Part shown: piece after piece, positions 22,561 to 35,039 of the stretch
Layout: the number at the start of each line of letters is the position of its first letter
Numbering within the stretch: position 1 is the stretch's first letter
NCBI GenBank assembly: GCA_038503035.1
Contig: JAVSML010024320.1
Span: 667,004 to 731,003 of the forward strand
DNA: 64,000 nucleotides
From: Crocodylus rhombifer
Taxonomy: Eukaryota; Chordata; Crocodylia; Crocodylidae
Direction of reading: 5' to 3'
The notes under the pieces: generated by a model
The model's input: the letters and a program-made list of their open reading frames with translations, nothing else
What the model was told of the DNA's origin: nothing
Database searches by the model: none
Made by a program: the position numbers and the translations under genes

Positions 22561-23124
22561 AAGCAAATTGTCAGTGAAGTGCATGTGCATGTGTGTGTGC
22601 ATGCACACATGGCATCGTACCATTACATTTTCATTTCAGAAAAATGGGAATCTAACTTCCAAAATAGTCACAATGGAAATCTTTTACCTCCATTAAAATC
22701 TATTAAACATTTTCACCTGAGTTTCAGTAAGGTAAATCAGACTAACTCCACAAAAGCTAATGGTGTTACTCCAAATTTACACCAAGTAATGCAGAGTGGA
22801 ATTGTAATATATGGCAGCTACATAAAAAGTAAGATCTGGGCCCGGAGAATGCACAGAATGGGTGTGGCACATAAAGGGTTAAGTATCTTGCAATAAAAGT
22901 GACTATAGAAATGTTTGAGCTAGCTTCAAAGTAGCCATAGTGGGCACCAGTGCGGTCTAAAACTGGCACGTTGTTGCTCAGCTTAGACTGAGGCTACATG
23001 AGGATAACTTAAAGTTCTATATCACTATAAATACATTTCTCCCAATACCCCAGCTAGTTAGTTTAAGCCTACCTTGGATCTCTTCCCTATGAATTCCTTC
23101 TGAATCCTTTATTTTGATTTACCC
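22561..23124. other. Non-coding stretch with old palindromic repeat
   Basis: At 22,580-22,615 there is an alternating GT/CA patch. At about 22,700-22,835 'cagactaactccacaaaagc' and 'gttactccaaatttacacca' belong to an ancient repeat of the 'gatttacaccagtgtaac' type. No gene. Confidence 0.4.
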
Positions 23125-25078
23125 TTTGGCTAACCAGGGTCATTCAGGATACCTTAAGGGCAAAAAAAGTAGTATACAGGAAGTGGAAGCAGTGGGTAGC
23201 TAGCAAAGAGGAGTATACTTCCTTGGCCTGCACCTGCAGGGTGTCAGTCAGGAAGGCAAGGCAGCTCTAGAACTCAGGCTGGCGGCAGGGATTAAGGACA
23301 ATAAAAAGTCCTTCTTTAGGTACATTGGGAGCAAAAAGAGGGTGCAGGGTAGCATAGGACCCCTACAGGACAGGCAGGGGGGCTTAGTGATGGATAGCAG
23401 AGACAAGGCAGAGCTCTTCAATGAGTTTTTTGCCTCTGTCTTCTTAAATAGGAATCTATATAAACCTTCAATATGTATGATGGACATCACAAGGGGAACA
23501 TCAGCCAACCAACTCTCAGTGCCGACACAGTAACAGGACACTTGGAGGGACTGGACATGTTCAAATCACCAGGACCAGAGGGACTCCACCCATGGGTAAT
23601 GAAGGAATTAGCGAGTGTCATAGCTGAACCACTAGCAAAGATATATGAGCACTCATGCTGCTCAGGTCAGGTCCTGGAGGCTTGGAAGAGGGCCAATGCC
23701 ATCTCAATCTTTAAGAAGAGAAGGAAGGAGGATCTGGGGAACTATAGACTGCTCGGCCTTACTTCTAGCCCAGGTTAAATCCTAGAAAAAATTATCAAGG
23801 AACACATCTGTGGGAGCCTGCTGACTAATGTGATGCGGAGGGGTAACCCAACCTGACTAACCTAGTTTCTTTTTACAACAAGGCCACCAAATGTTGAGAT
23901 GCAGGAGTCAAGGTGTATGTTACCTATCTGGACTTCAAGAAGGCCTTTGACAAGGTATCCCATACCATCCTTATTAATAAACTGAGGGGATTTGCCTTGG
24001 ATGATTTTACAGTAGAATGGGCAGCAGACTGGCTCAGGGGTGGCACTCAGAGGGCGGTGGTGGATAAGTCAGTGTCAACCTGGAAAGATGTGTGCAGTGG
24101 AGTCCGTCAGGGCTCAGTTCTGGGGCCAGTGCTGTTCAACATCTTCATCAGTGATCTGGACGAGGGTGTGGGAAGCACCCTGCTCAAATTCGTGGATGAC
24201 ATAAAAATATGAGGTGAGCTAACACCCTGGAGAGGAGGAACAAGATCCAGGCTGACCTCGACAGGTTGGGGAAGTGGGCAGACAGCAACAGGATGCAATT
24301 CAATAAGGACAAGTGCAAGGTGCTATATCTAGGGAGAAAAAACTGCCATCAGACCTACAGGCCGGGGTGGCAACCTTCTCAGCACCACTGAGGCTGAAAG
24401 AGATCTTGGAGTCACTGTTGACTCCAGGATGAATATGAGTCATCAACGTGATGATGTAGTCGGCAGAGCCAATCACACCTTATCGTACATCTGTAGGTGA
24501 TTCACAAACAGGTCCAGGGAGGTTATTCTCCCTCTCTACACAGCACTAGTCAGGCTGCAGCTGGAGTACTGTGTCCAGTTCTGGATGCTGCAGTTCAAGC
24601 AGGATGTGGACAACCTGGAGAGGGTCCAAAGAAGAGCCACTCGTCTGATTGGAAGCCTGCAGGGAAGGCCCTATGAGGAAAGGCTAAGGGACCGTAACCT
24701 CTTCAGCCTCTCCAAGAGAAGGCTGAGAGGGGACCATGTGGTGGCATACAAATTCATAAAGGGAGAGCAACACGAAGTAGGCAGTGATCTGTTTACCAGG
24801 GCACCCCTTGGAACAATAAGCCATAAGCTATTGGAGAGTAGGTTTAGACTGAACATTAGAAAAAGGTTCTTCACAGTTAGGGTTGCCAGGATTTGCAGTG
24901 GGCTTCCAGGGGAAGTGGTGCTCACCCCATCCTTGGGGGTCTTCAAGAAGAAACTGGACAGGCACCTGGCTGGGATCACACAATCCCAGGTTTGGTGACC
25001 CTTTTCTTGTCTGGCAGGGGTAGGGGGTCCGGCTAGATGGCCCACTGAGGTCCCTTCCAACCCTAGTATCTATGATTA
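23125..25078 (+). mobile_element. CR1 LINE, 5'-truncated copy of about 1.95 kb
   Basis: The longest CR1 copy in the window. It begins in the region between endonuclease and polymerase ('gcagggattaaggacaataa', 'gacaaggcagagctcttcaa') and runs to the 3' end: 'ggggtccggctagatggccc', 'cttccaaccctagtatctat' and 'gatta'. Stops and frameshifts make it inactive. It looks less diverged than the copies at 11.7, 35 and 55.5 kb. Confidence 0.94.
23342..24998 (+). pseudogene. CR1 ORF2 remnant (reverse transcriptase to C-terminus)
   Basis: Readable blocks in order: 23,342-23,533 (ELFNEFFASVF), 23,473-23,778 (PGPEGLHPWVMKELASVIAE, WKRANAISIFKKRRKEDLGNY), 23,913-24,212 ([14 protein letters not shown] with the catalytic aspartate at 23,931, [17 protein letters not shown], and FVDD at 24,189-24,200) and 24,585-24,998 (the VQRRATRLI to FSLSKRRLRGD C-terminal region). 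All three catalytic aspartates are kept, unlike the copy at 9.6 kb. Frame changes near 23,780-23,910 and stops after 24,212 still inactivate it. Confidence 0.92.
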
Positions 25079-26819
25079 AAAAGAGTGGTCTCATTTTCAG
25101 AGGGGTAGAGCACGTGCATCTCCTACTGACTTGGATGGCCTGGGTGAGCATGAGCATCTTTTTCTGTTACAAAGTTATACTTATCAATGACACTAATAGA
25201 GCTATATATGGACATAGATATGACATCAGTGGCCAATTAGAACTCCAATTTTCTGTCAACATTTTGATATCTCTGAATACCATTGAAAGTCAGCTATTTG
25301 AATTCGGATATAAACTGGGATTCGAGAGGTACACATTTTTAAAAATGACTTGTGAGCCTAAATCCCATTTTCTAAAAAATTTTTTTTTCTGAAGAATGTT
25401 TAGACTTTTTGCCAGCCATTGATGTTGCCAGGCATGATTACAAAAGGCAGAGCAATGCTGCAGTGGAGTTGCAATTGAGGTGTCTTCAACTTTAATTGTC
25501 CTGTAAGTTGTCAGCTGCTGACCAGACAATATATCCCATGATACTCTGCTTTCTCACCACTCAAGAAGAGCATCTCATAGGATGCTCTGACTATGATGCA
25601 TCACAAGGCAGATCATTTTCAGAACAAAATATTTAAATATTTAAGCATGTGATTTTGACAAAATATCATTATTTATCATGAAAAGCAGACAATTTCTACA
25701 ATAATTCATATTGTCAAAATGCAGTTTTCCAGTCTCACTAGCTTTCAGTAAAGCTCTTAAGTGCCTAAGCCACTTGTGAATATGGGACTTACAAACTTAA
25801 GGCAAAAGGAATATAAACAGTGTGTTGACTGTTCTCAGGAAACTATCATTGTGCATTTCCTTACTTTGCAGTAAATGAAATCTAACCCACGTTAGCTTAA
25901 ACTTATTCCACTGATGGGTAAGTGGCCATAGTGTAAGAGCCTGCACATAGTTACTAAGACAGTGAGACTCTCTGCTCTCACTTGCCTCATAGTAACCTGT
26001 CCATGTGCCCATGCCTAAAATCACTTAGGAACTTTTGAACGTTATAGTTTAGGAGCTTAATTTCAAGTGCTGAACTTGACTACTCCATGTGTCTGTATTC
26101 TGCACTTATGTCAGACTTCTAACGTTTAAATTTCAGCTGACACAGACACAACTGAGTTTATTCATTCCTAAAAAGAAAAAAAAAATTGGATTCTGCTATT
26201 CAAATGATCAGCTGATGCAAGGTCCTTTTTAGTATTTCAAAAGAATTAATCTGGTCTAAAAAAACTACCTGCCTCCTTCTCCCCCCTTCTTCCCCCCTCC
26301 CATCTTCTCCTTCTAAGAAGGAGCTGTGTTTTTTTTAATTGGGTCAGTCTATGTTTTTGTCCTGATGTGCCAACAATGGGATAATATGATAGATTAAACC
26401 AAGGCAGTCACAATTAATTCCTAAACAGGCTTAATTTAATTTTCCTTCTCAAATAAACCCAATTTACCTCCGTGGAGGTGTGACACGTCTGATTAGACAC
26501 AGAAGTGCTGGGAGCAGCCATGCTTAGAGAGAGTGCTCTGTGCACAATGTGATAAGAGATCAAAGCCAACAAAACTCCTCAATATTTTTATTAGAAATAA
26601 TTCAAAGAAACCTCCATTTCAAATGTCCCTCTGTAACGCCTTTAATTGGAGAGATAATAACTTTGGATCCTGGTGGAGGAGAAGGGTCAGAGGCCAGACT
26701 TCATTTAAGCAATGGAATTATGGAAATTAGAAAGGCTAGTTAGGGTAAATAGTCTTTGTCATCTCCATGTTAGCTTGGTTTTAGAATGCTTGGCATTCAG
26801 CTCATGAGGAGTATGTCAA
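25079..26819. other. Non-coding stretch with scattered old repeat words
   Basis: 25,740-25,800 and 26,000-26,050 contain 'gctcttaagtgcctaagcca' and 'cacttaggaacttttgaa', pieces of the old 'cacttaggcacttttgaaaat' repeat. A CT-rich patch lies at 26,270-26,310. No gene is supported. Confidence 0.4.
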
Positions 26820-27018
26820 ACAGAGGATGCCAGCACAGATGGGTCTACTGAATGCCTCAGAGTCAGGTTCTACAAAGTAATTTTACATCTCCTTCACTGG
26901 AGGTTTTGAAGAAGAGGCTGGGTTGCCATCTATCTGGGGTGGCTTTGGAACAGCAAATCCTGCATATATGCAGGGGGTTGGACTTAGAGGACCTTTGAAG
27001 TCCTTCCACCCCTGTGAT
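26820..27018 (+). mobile_element. Old CR1-like 3' end
   Basis: 'ctggaggttttgaagaagag' then 'gggggttggacttagaggac' and 'tttgaagtccttccacccct' reproduce the CR1 end of coding region and 3' UTR in a diverged form. The CR1 tail is reduced to 'gtgattttgtcatttt'. Confidence 0.75.
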
Positions 27019-28872
27019 TTTGTCATTTTAAAGCTCTTCTTCCCTCTACTTTTACCCCAGGCAAGGCATAACTCACACCCTCTCCACTAACAAATTTCCA
27101 CACTTTTAAAATACTGATGTTTTCTCTCTGGCTGCTGGGGGTTTGGTCAGTGTGTATGAATTGTACCCCAGTTCTTTAGATATGTATAAGCCATTTCTCC
27201 AAAGCAACATCTATGACATCATCTGATTCACCAGAGTCAAATATTTCAGACAATGTGGAAATTTAACGGTGAAGGTTACATTTAAACATTTCAGTGCACA
27301 TGAAAGAAAGTCCTTTCAGTCTGAAAGATCAAATCCATTCAAATTTTGATCAAGTAATAACAGTGCATTCCTCGATTCTGACAATACACCATGAAGGAGT
27401 ATTAGAAAGCACAAGCCTGAAATTATGAGCAGTTTTAAGTGTCCAAGAAGTGTAATGACCACTGCGATGGTCTGGAGGGAGAGAAATTTATTGCTAATAG
27501 GAGGCTATACTTCTAGATGAAAATAAGAATAGTGCCAAATACAGGTGTAAACCAATCAGGAAGTTCCAACTATGCCAGTATTCTAAAGCCTCTCATATTA
27601 TTGTCATACTTAGAGAAGGGCCTAAATCTCTCCACTTGGTTCAAGTACTGTTGAGCTTCAAAAAACTTTGGACTCAGATACAGACTTTACCGGCCAGATC
27701 CATTTCTAGTTACACTGTATCTTTGGACAATTTGTTGAACACCACAGCTTGATTCTCAATGAAACAGCATCAATTTTATATTTCCCCAATGCCACAGAAC
27801 TCCAGAAATAGCCCTTGGAGAAGACTTTTCTGGTTGCCTTGGGCACAGTTAGGTTAACATACGGGTTTTATGCCAACCCAAGTACCCCTTCTGTGGGGGA
27901 AGGGTGGCCCATATTGCACTGCACTACTGCTATTCTCTACTTGTGACCCATAACAAAGACTTGGAAATAGAACATAATTCAAAGAAGCCTCAGGACTGAA
28001 CTAACATACAGCAGGCTCCTAAATGGTTTCAAGATAGAGAGTTCAGAAATATTGTTTGAATCAGTCTTTGCCACATGCCTTCCCACCCTATCTCTGCCCC
28101 AAGAGCAAAGACTGAGGCCCAGATCCTCAAAGTTATTAGAATGGAAGTTAGTGGCCTAATTACCTGTGACATGTTGAGCCAGAATTACTGAAAATCAGGC
28201 CCTCAGATTCCGACTGATCAACCTGATGGATTCATTAAGGGTGTTTACTCATTTGAATGCCCTCATTAAATTCCCAACAAGATGCATGCAGTGTGTTACT
28301 ATCCTCAGTACAGGTTTGCTCATGCTGGGCTGTGGGGAAAATTAACCTGTGCAGAGCTCCAGACTGTTGTGGCTAAGCTGGTTCCAGTACCTGAGCTAGG
28401 TAGCTTAAAGTTGGCTTGGGCATTTCTATGCTGCACTACAATTATAGGACATACCCACAGACATTCTGAGTGAAATACTGATGCCACTGAAGTCAATGGT
28501 AGAACTGTCATGGACTTCAGTACAATCCAGATTTCGATATTAATGTGGATACCTGCAGCAGAGTCCTCCAACTGTCCTCTCAGTCTTCCCCATGGATTGC
28601 CTATTCGTTCTCTGGCTGCCTGGTACCACTGTCTATCTCCTTAGTGTTTTGTTCTTTCATTCCAAAGTTAATGTTATTTTTATTGCAGGGGAGGAAGTAA
28701 AAATTATCCCTAAATCAATAACTAAGTTGTTCAGAAGAGACCCTGGTGACCCAGTGTGAATTACACCAGTGGCAAACCTTTAAAAATCTCTAGATAGCTT
28801 TCTTGCTCCCCTCTTGCCTCAATCTTTGTGGCAAAAGGGGAAACTTTTATGTGGTATTAAGAACTGTGTCTT
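27019..28872. other. Non-coding stretch with one old repeat
   Basis: At 28,110-28,205 'gaggcccagatcctcaaagt' and 'ctgaaaatcaggccctc' belong to the ancient palindromic repeat class. The rest is unassigned, with no gene. Confidence 0.4.
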
Positions 28873-28875
28873 TAA

Positions 28876-29945
28876 GGCTAGGGACAGACATTACACATGA
28901 ACCAGAAGCTGGTTTAAACCTGTAACAGAACAGATGTTCAGTGCACATAAACCAGTTTGAAAATGGCTGAAACCAGTTTGAGATAAACCTGGTTGAATGT
29001 AGTGTCAGACTTAACTAATTTGGGTCAAATCAGTTTATGCAATGTCTGCCCCAGACCCCTTGCTGATTTAAAATAAACCAGACATCCCCAGCATCCCAGC
29101 ATGTTCTCTAGAATAGGTGGGGCTCTCTGCTCTACAGCAGGGCTAGTTCGTCCCCTCTGCTCCCTGGCTGGAGCTCCGGCAGAACTGCAGGCACAACAAG
29201 GTCTGCCTGGCTTCCCCCTGTCGTACTCCTACCCGTCGCTGCTCACTACTTGCTGCTCAAGCAGGAAATCCTCCCCTCCCTCCCATCTCCCACAGCAAGG
29301 AACCCAGCCCCACCAGCCCTAGGCATGTGGTATGCTAGCTAATGCAGATGTGTGTGTGTGTCCATTTTCAGTGGACAGAACAGTGAATGCTTAGAGCTGT
29401 TTGGAGCTAATGGAGCTTGAAGTAATGGAGAGAGGCTATGGTTTTTCTGATCTGGTGATAAACACTGTTATCATCCCCCTGCTGGCTTGCTGGCCTGTCA
29501 GTTTGCTGCAGACAATATACAGAAGCAGGGAGAGAGATTGAAAATCTCCATATCATCAACAGATGCATGTGCTGCACACCCTCCCCCACCCCCCTTTGCC
29601 TCAGAGTGCTAGCAAGGGGTTGGGGGCTGACAGTACCCCTGCCCCTTGAGCAGCCAGCAGGGAAAAGCCTGGGATGGTGCAAGCAGACCTCCCTAATTAG
29701 AGGTCCTGCTAAGACCTGGCCATGTCCCCCCACCCCCATCAGTTCAGCACTATACAAGGTAAGGGAAGCCTGCTCTAGCACCACCACCCCCCAGCTTCTA
29801 GCCTGAGCCACTGCAAGCATGTGCCTGAATTTCCTCAGTCTAGAGGAGATGTCTGTTACAATCCAGTTCAGCCTAGCCAGGTTAGACTAACCTGCAAAGA
29901 TTGAATCAGTTCAGGCTCAGGCTTTTTGAATGTCTGTCCCTAGCC
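28876..29945. mobile_element. Complete nonautonomous PIF/Harbinger-like element
   Basis: Perfect 17-bp terminal inverted repeats: ggctagggacagacatt at 28,876-28,892 and its exact complement at 29,929-29,945. They are flanked by TAA at 28,873-28,875 and 29,946-29,948. A 3-bp TAA/TTA duplication with GG-starting termini is the usual Harbinger signature. Sub-terminal parts carry repeated 'aaaccagtttgaaaatggct' and 'gataaacctggttg' words on the left and 'cagcctagccaggttagact' on the right. The 1-kb interior is GC-richer and has no transposase; the ORFs there (for example 29,407-29,820 minus, 137 codons) have no recognisable domain. Confidence 0.8.
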
Positions 29946-29959
29946 TAAGGGTCAAATGT

Positions 29960-30440
29960 CAGACCACAGCCTTAAACCTTAGACCTCAGCCTGACTAGCA
30001 CAGTTACTCATACCAGCCTGCCACTCTATAGCTGACTACCTGGTCTGGCCTGAACCCTCCAGAGTCTAGCCCTCTGCCCCCACTCCTAATCACGAGAGTG
30101 GCTGGTAAGGGCCAGCCAACCCTCCTCTCCACCCACAGAAACCCCTAAATAGGAACAGGGAGTATCTTGGCAGTGGGGCTTAATCTGATTTCAGACTGCC
30201 TTGCTGGGCCCTCTGCCCTGGCTTCTTGGCCCGTCTTTCTCTCTGCCTGATACCCTGGCTTCCCAACTTGGTCTGTTCTTTAAACCTGTTCTCAGAGTGA
30301 CCCCCTGGTTTCCTAACCCAGCCTATCCCTGGAAGCTGCTTGTTCTTCCTGACCTTGGTTGGTACCTCAACCCCCAAGTAGCCCAGACGTGGCTGCCCGT
30401 GTCCCAGTGTGACACCATACTTCCCAGACTAAAGATCTGG
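29960..30440 (+). repeat. Possible LTR-like or other unclassified repeat
   Basis: C/T-rich text with recurring 'cctggcttc', 'ctggtttcc' and 'tgaccttgg' words, ending near 'gtcccagtgtgacacc', resembles pieces I associate with Gypsy-type LTRs in turtles and crocodilians. I do not see a TG...CA pair with duplication, so the identity is open. Confidence 0.25.
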
Positions 30441-32749
30441 ACTACATGCTTAGAAGCCTGTTAAGCATGGAGTGATTACTAAACACTTCAATTTTGACCT
30501 TGCATTTTTCATGGCAGTATGCCCTGTCTGTACTCAATGCATTCACAGTATCAGATTGATGGAATTCTATATACAAGAACACAGATAATGGTGTGTACCC
30601 CTTGAACTCAATGGATTTCCATCTCTGAATACAGAAGGCTCACTTAACTCTGTTTCTTAATATACTTTCCTCTTGTGAATTAGTATCCAGAGCCTGCTCA
30701 AGCCAAGGCCTAGGTCTGTTTTGTTAAGATCAAAGGCTGAAGTGGTTTCTTGACTGTTTTCTTTACAGTTTTTCCATCAATTACCTCAAAATTTTAGAGA
30801 TAGTTGCATTGATTCTCAGCTCTTTCTATCCACCCTTCTATCAATGTAGAGTTCAAGGTTGCTAGAGATACCATTTATCTTATTGATTTGATTTCTTTTG
30901 CTCCTGCTACTGACCTGGCTTGGATCAATTTTATTAATAAGACAACTAGAATTTTCTACATTGTTTTTCAGCTGAGTTGTGGAGGTTAAAGTTTAAAAAT
31001 TTAAACTGGCCTGTTTTCTTGAACATTTCTTACTCTTGCACACTGAGAGAAAGCCTAACATGACTGCTTCTCTGCTAGGTGCCCTGAACTTGAGTATGTG
31101 AAATGAAAAATATACACAGGAAAAAAAGTCAAAAGCTAAGCATTTATTTATTTTTAAAAACAGTATCAATTTTAACTCAAATAATGTTTTGTATGCAATC
31201 ATTAGTCTTGGCTTCCATTTGTAGGAATACCTGGTAAGAGTAACAGCTACCTGCTAGCAACATTTATCCTAGAAATGTTATCCCCTACTAGGCATTTTCT
31301 ACCTAGTAATGGTAACAAAGTCACTACTTAATGGAAGCAACTGTGGACCAGAAAATGCTTAACTTTGCTGTGTTGTAAGTCAGTGTTGCACCATGTTTGG
31401 GGATGAGTACGTTCTCCATGTTTTCTTGCCATACTTATTAACATACAGACAAAATGCCAAGTTCACTTTAAAAAAACTAAGGTTATCAAAGACTCCCAAA
31501 TGAGAACAAAGTTACAGTCAAGTGGTACTTACACAAGTCGGTTGTAGGCAGAGTCCAGAAGCAGAGAGGTAAGGTTTTAACTAACGGATGATGAAGACAA
31601 GCTGGTGAAGAGTAGTCACAAATTCCATATGAAGCAAAAGCACCTGATATCAATAGGGCTCTTTTTCTCACATTTAAGGAGAAAATGGTACAGGGAACAG
31701 TGCTTTCTAGACTTGTCATCAAGAGGAAAGCCATTCTCTGTGCTGCAGCCATTGGATTGTATGATTATAAGGCATGCAATGGTTGGTTCAGTAAGTGGAA
31801 GTAGTATTTCAATATTCTTCACCATTTCAATTGATTTGAGAGAATCAAATTTATAAAATCCCATGTTGTATTAGGGAGAAAAGCTAAGACAATAATCACT
31901 GCAAGATATTCCTATTCCTGGCAATGAGACAAAGGGGCACTTGGTAGAGGGTGTGTTTGTGGGTAAGTACTTTATTTGTACATGTTGTGGAGAGCTAGCC
32001 AATAAGGAGCTACTCTATGTCACCGCTGCTGCTAAATCACAGAAATGACCTTGAGTCATGAAAATACATCTCAAGAGAGAGAAGGTGACTTTCAATGAAG
32101 TTCTGCTTCCAATGAATGCAAGGGTGTTGATGGCTTTGAGCACCATTCAGTACTTCTTGCAGCAATATCTTGAGGTTTACAGGTCTTCTGGGATGCTGAA
32201 TCCCTGTCAAAGTTGTGATCAGGACAAAGAGGAGCAAAGGCACTGCATTCTTTCTCCTAAAATGAGTGATAATTTACATATTCCATTTATGAATTCAACG
32301 TTTATGCCATGCCATGCAATTATAATACATTGTGATGTAGAATATGACTTAGATTTAGGCTGTGTTGGTTATTTGGTTGTTCTTTTAACATAAAAATAAA
32401 CACGATGCTTTTATAATGTCAGCATAATCAATACTGCCTGTTATATGCATCAGAAAAGCAGGCACTGAAGAATAACATAGCAAGCACCAGGGCACTGATA
32501 TATTGCTGCTAAGAGACATTGGCTGTACTTTAATATTGTGAATTCCACATAGGGAGAACTCAGCATTTCTCATCCCACTAATATTTTTGGTAACATTTGT
32601 AATTTTAGGTCAGTTATTTTATATCTTTTTTGGAAATATTAGATTATATATTCTAAACTTCCTTCCTGTTGTAATTTCTTCAGTACCTCTTCTGTGATAG
32701 TAATTTCTACCAATCTCTAATATTTCTATGGTTGCCATCACTAGATTGT
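30441..32749. other. Non-coding stretch without a recognised element
   Basis: AT-rich, unique-looking 2.3 kb. Opposing short ORFs overlap at 31,486-31,864 with no recognisable product. This is one of the better intervals in which to look for conserved noncoding elements, since it is free of visible repeats. Confidence 0.4.
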
Positions 32750-32945
32750 GAGCAACTCACAGTCTTTATTCTATTCATCTTCCCAACACCACTGTAAAGT
32801 AAGTGATATTATTATTCCTATTTTACAGCTGGGGAATGGAAGTATAGGGATAAATATCTTATCCACTGTCCAGAAGTTAGAAACTGAATTCTGGACCCAA
32901 CCCTTCATTGCACTGATCACTTTTAATGGACCACAGCCTTATAGG
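32750..32945 (-). mobile_element. MIR SINE copy
   Basis: Plus-strand order 'ttattctattcatcttccca', 'gatattattattcctatttt', 'acagctggggaatgg', 'ggataaatatcttatccac' is the inverted MIR core ('cattttacagatgaggaaac...aggttaagtaacttgccc'). An old mammal/reptile-wide SINE. Confidence 0.8.
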
Positions 32946-33434
32946 GACATCAGAGAATCTCTATAATATTCTATAACATTTCCACCAGGATATCGACAAT
33001 ACCATTGCTCCCGGTGTATTCTGTTATTACATTCCATTCTTTCCCTTTTGCAGAGAAGTCAAATACTTTCCATGTGCTTATCCTTCCTGCTATTTTTTTT
33101 AATTTGTGTTCAGACAATATCAACTTTTACACGTTCTACCTGGACTCTATTTCCATTGAGGATCTATGAATAAATTTGTCTCTAAAGTGTTATTCAGTGA
33201 ATTATCTCCATTTTACCACAGAATTAAAGAAATGTAACTGGATACATGAGTATTTGAAGAAATGTTGAGGCTCTGTCCTTTCTTATACCATTCATTTTAA
33301 TTGATCCATATTTATATGTTCATAGAAAGCTAATGCACTGTGGCAAAAGAAGGCAATGGCAAGCAACATTTGTATCTAGAATTCATACAGATGCTAAGAA
33401 TTTTAAGGGGAATAAACTGTAATGCCTTCCTTAT
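32946..33434. other. Non-coding stretch without a recognised element
   Basis: AT-rich, nothing recognised. Confidence 0.4.
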
Positions 33435-33660
33435 TCTAAGGCTTGTCTGCATTATGGAGCCTCTGATGCTCCAGCTGTACTGGAATAGTTATGCCAGAAA
33501 AGCCTTGTAGTAGAGACACAGCATATGCCAGTACAAGGTCTTTTTCAGCTGGTTTCTCTTTATCACCCATCTGAATGACAGAAGCTAAGTCTACAGAAGC
33601 ATTCTTCTGTTGGTATGGCTGCTTCCAACCAGGTGTTTGCCACAACCATGCCAACAACAC
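33435..33660. mobile_element. Possible short DNA element
   Basis: 'aaggcttgtctgcattatgg', 'agctgtactggaatagttat' and 'agaagctaagtctacagaag' resemble a 'gtctacac'-ended short element seen in reptiles. The ends are degraded and no duplication is visible. Confidence 0.3.
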
Positions 33661-33689
33661 ACAGGAGCATAGATAAAATCTTAGACTCT

Positions 33690-33942
33690 AATCTGCCACT
33701 TAAATAAAATACAGGATTGAACTTTCTGCTGAGGGTCTCAGTTTTCTGAGTTTGTACAGTGATATAAACAATAGTCTCTTCCTCAAGCAGCTAGCCAGCT
33801 AAGGCTAAAAAACAACAATCTGCCACTTAAATAAAATAGTGTCCAACTTTCAACTGGGGATCTCAGTTTTCTGAGTTTGTTCAATGATATAAAAAAAATA
33901 CTCTTCCTCAAATATCTAGCCAGCTAAGGCTGAAAAACAACA
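33690..33942. repeat. Tandem duplication, two units of 127 and 126 bp
   Basis: Unit one is 33,690-33,816 and unit two is 33,817-33,942. Both begin 'aatctgccacttaaataaaa', share 'tctcagttttctgagtttgt' in the middle and end 'agctaaggctaaaaaacaac' or the same with one change. Differences are scattered substitutions and small indels, so the duplication is not recent. Confidence 0.95.
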
Positions 33943-35039
33943 CTTGCCCATCACACTCACAATAGAGAACAAAAAGCAATACAGATGCTTATGCTTAACA
34001 TGATAAGCAATGGCCAAAGCACTCCAGCTCAACTTGCCAGTATCATCTGGTGCTACCAAGTAGCCTTCTTTCCTGAATAGGGAGGGCACTGTTCGGTGTA
34101 GTCTGCTCAGAGTTCCCCATTGGTGCATTAGGTTTGAACCTTTGACCTTCTATCCCATCCATATTTTGTCTTTCATTTGTCCCAAGTAATCAGTGATGTG
34201 CCTTTAGTGGTTCCCTCATCAAGGGGGTCTTCTAGCTCTACTTGGTGGGCTTTGGCCCACGTTCTGGAATCACACATCTAAAAGGCCCAAGTAGGACAAT
34301 CTAGAATTTATGCAAGTATGGACTCTGCATCACAGGAGCATTCAGCTCATTTCTTATTGTCCACATGCACTGAGCTCTTTAAATCTCTTCGTGGGCCAAG
34401 ATGCCTCTAGGTACTCCCATGACTTGGTCTACAGGCCTGACTATTCTGGGAATCAGAAACAATCACTGTGGAGATTACGTTCATCAGAAACAGTCTTCTC
34501 CCATGATTTCAAAATGTCTGTATTTCCACAATAACTGGCGCACAGGCCATGCCACACAACCAGATCTAAGATCAAATGAGCTACCCTCCTTATGGTGGTG
34601 GGATAATAAACAAGGTGTTTGTTATTTTAAATATACCAAACTGTTAAAGGCCATGACAGTTTCATCAAAGGAGCTGTAAAAAACAGCTCCTTTAAAGTGG
34701 TAACATTTGACAAATACAAGCTTAAATAAACCAAACAGCAGCCACTCACAAACACAATGTTTTTTGCTCCCCCTGCTGGCTCTGAAGTATCAGTTTAGCA
34801 AAACACTATTTCCAAAACCATGGGAATCAGTTCATTGGGCTGCCAGTCTACGAAACACAGATGTTTTGACAAGGGAAGACCCAATTAAGTTCACTATTAT
34901 CACTGAATGCTCCTTCCTCCTCCTCCCCAGCAAAACCATAAGCATCTATACAATAATGAAGCCATGATAAACACAAGAAGCATGTAACAGAGTTATAAAA
35001 AATTAAGACACTTGTGAACGCATCATCATTTCAAGAGAA
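33943..35039. other. Non-coding stretch with a short perfect hairpin
   Basis: At 34,667-34,693 aaaggagctg and cagctccttt form a perfect 10-bp stem with a seven-base A-rich loop. ORFs of 74-92 codons at 34,310-34,967 have no recognisable product. Confidence 0.5.
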
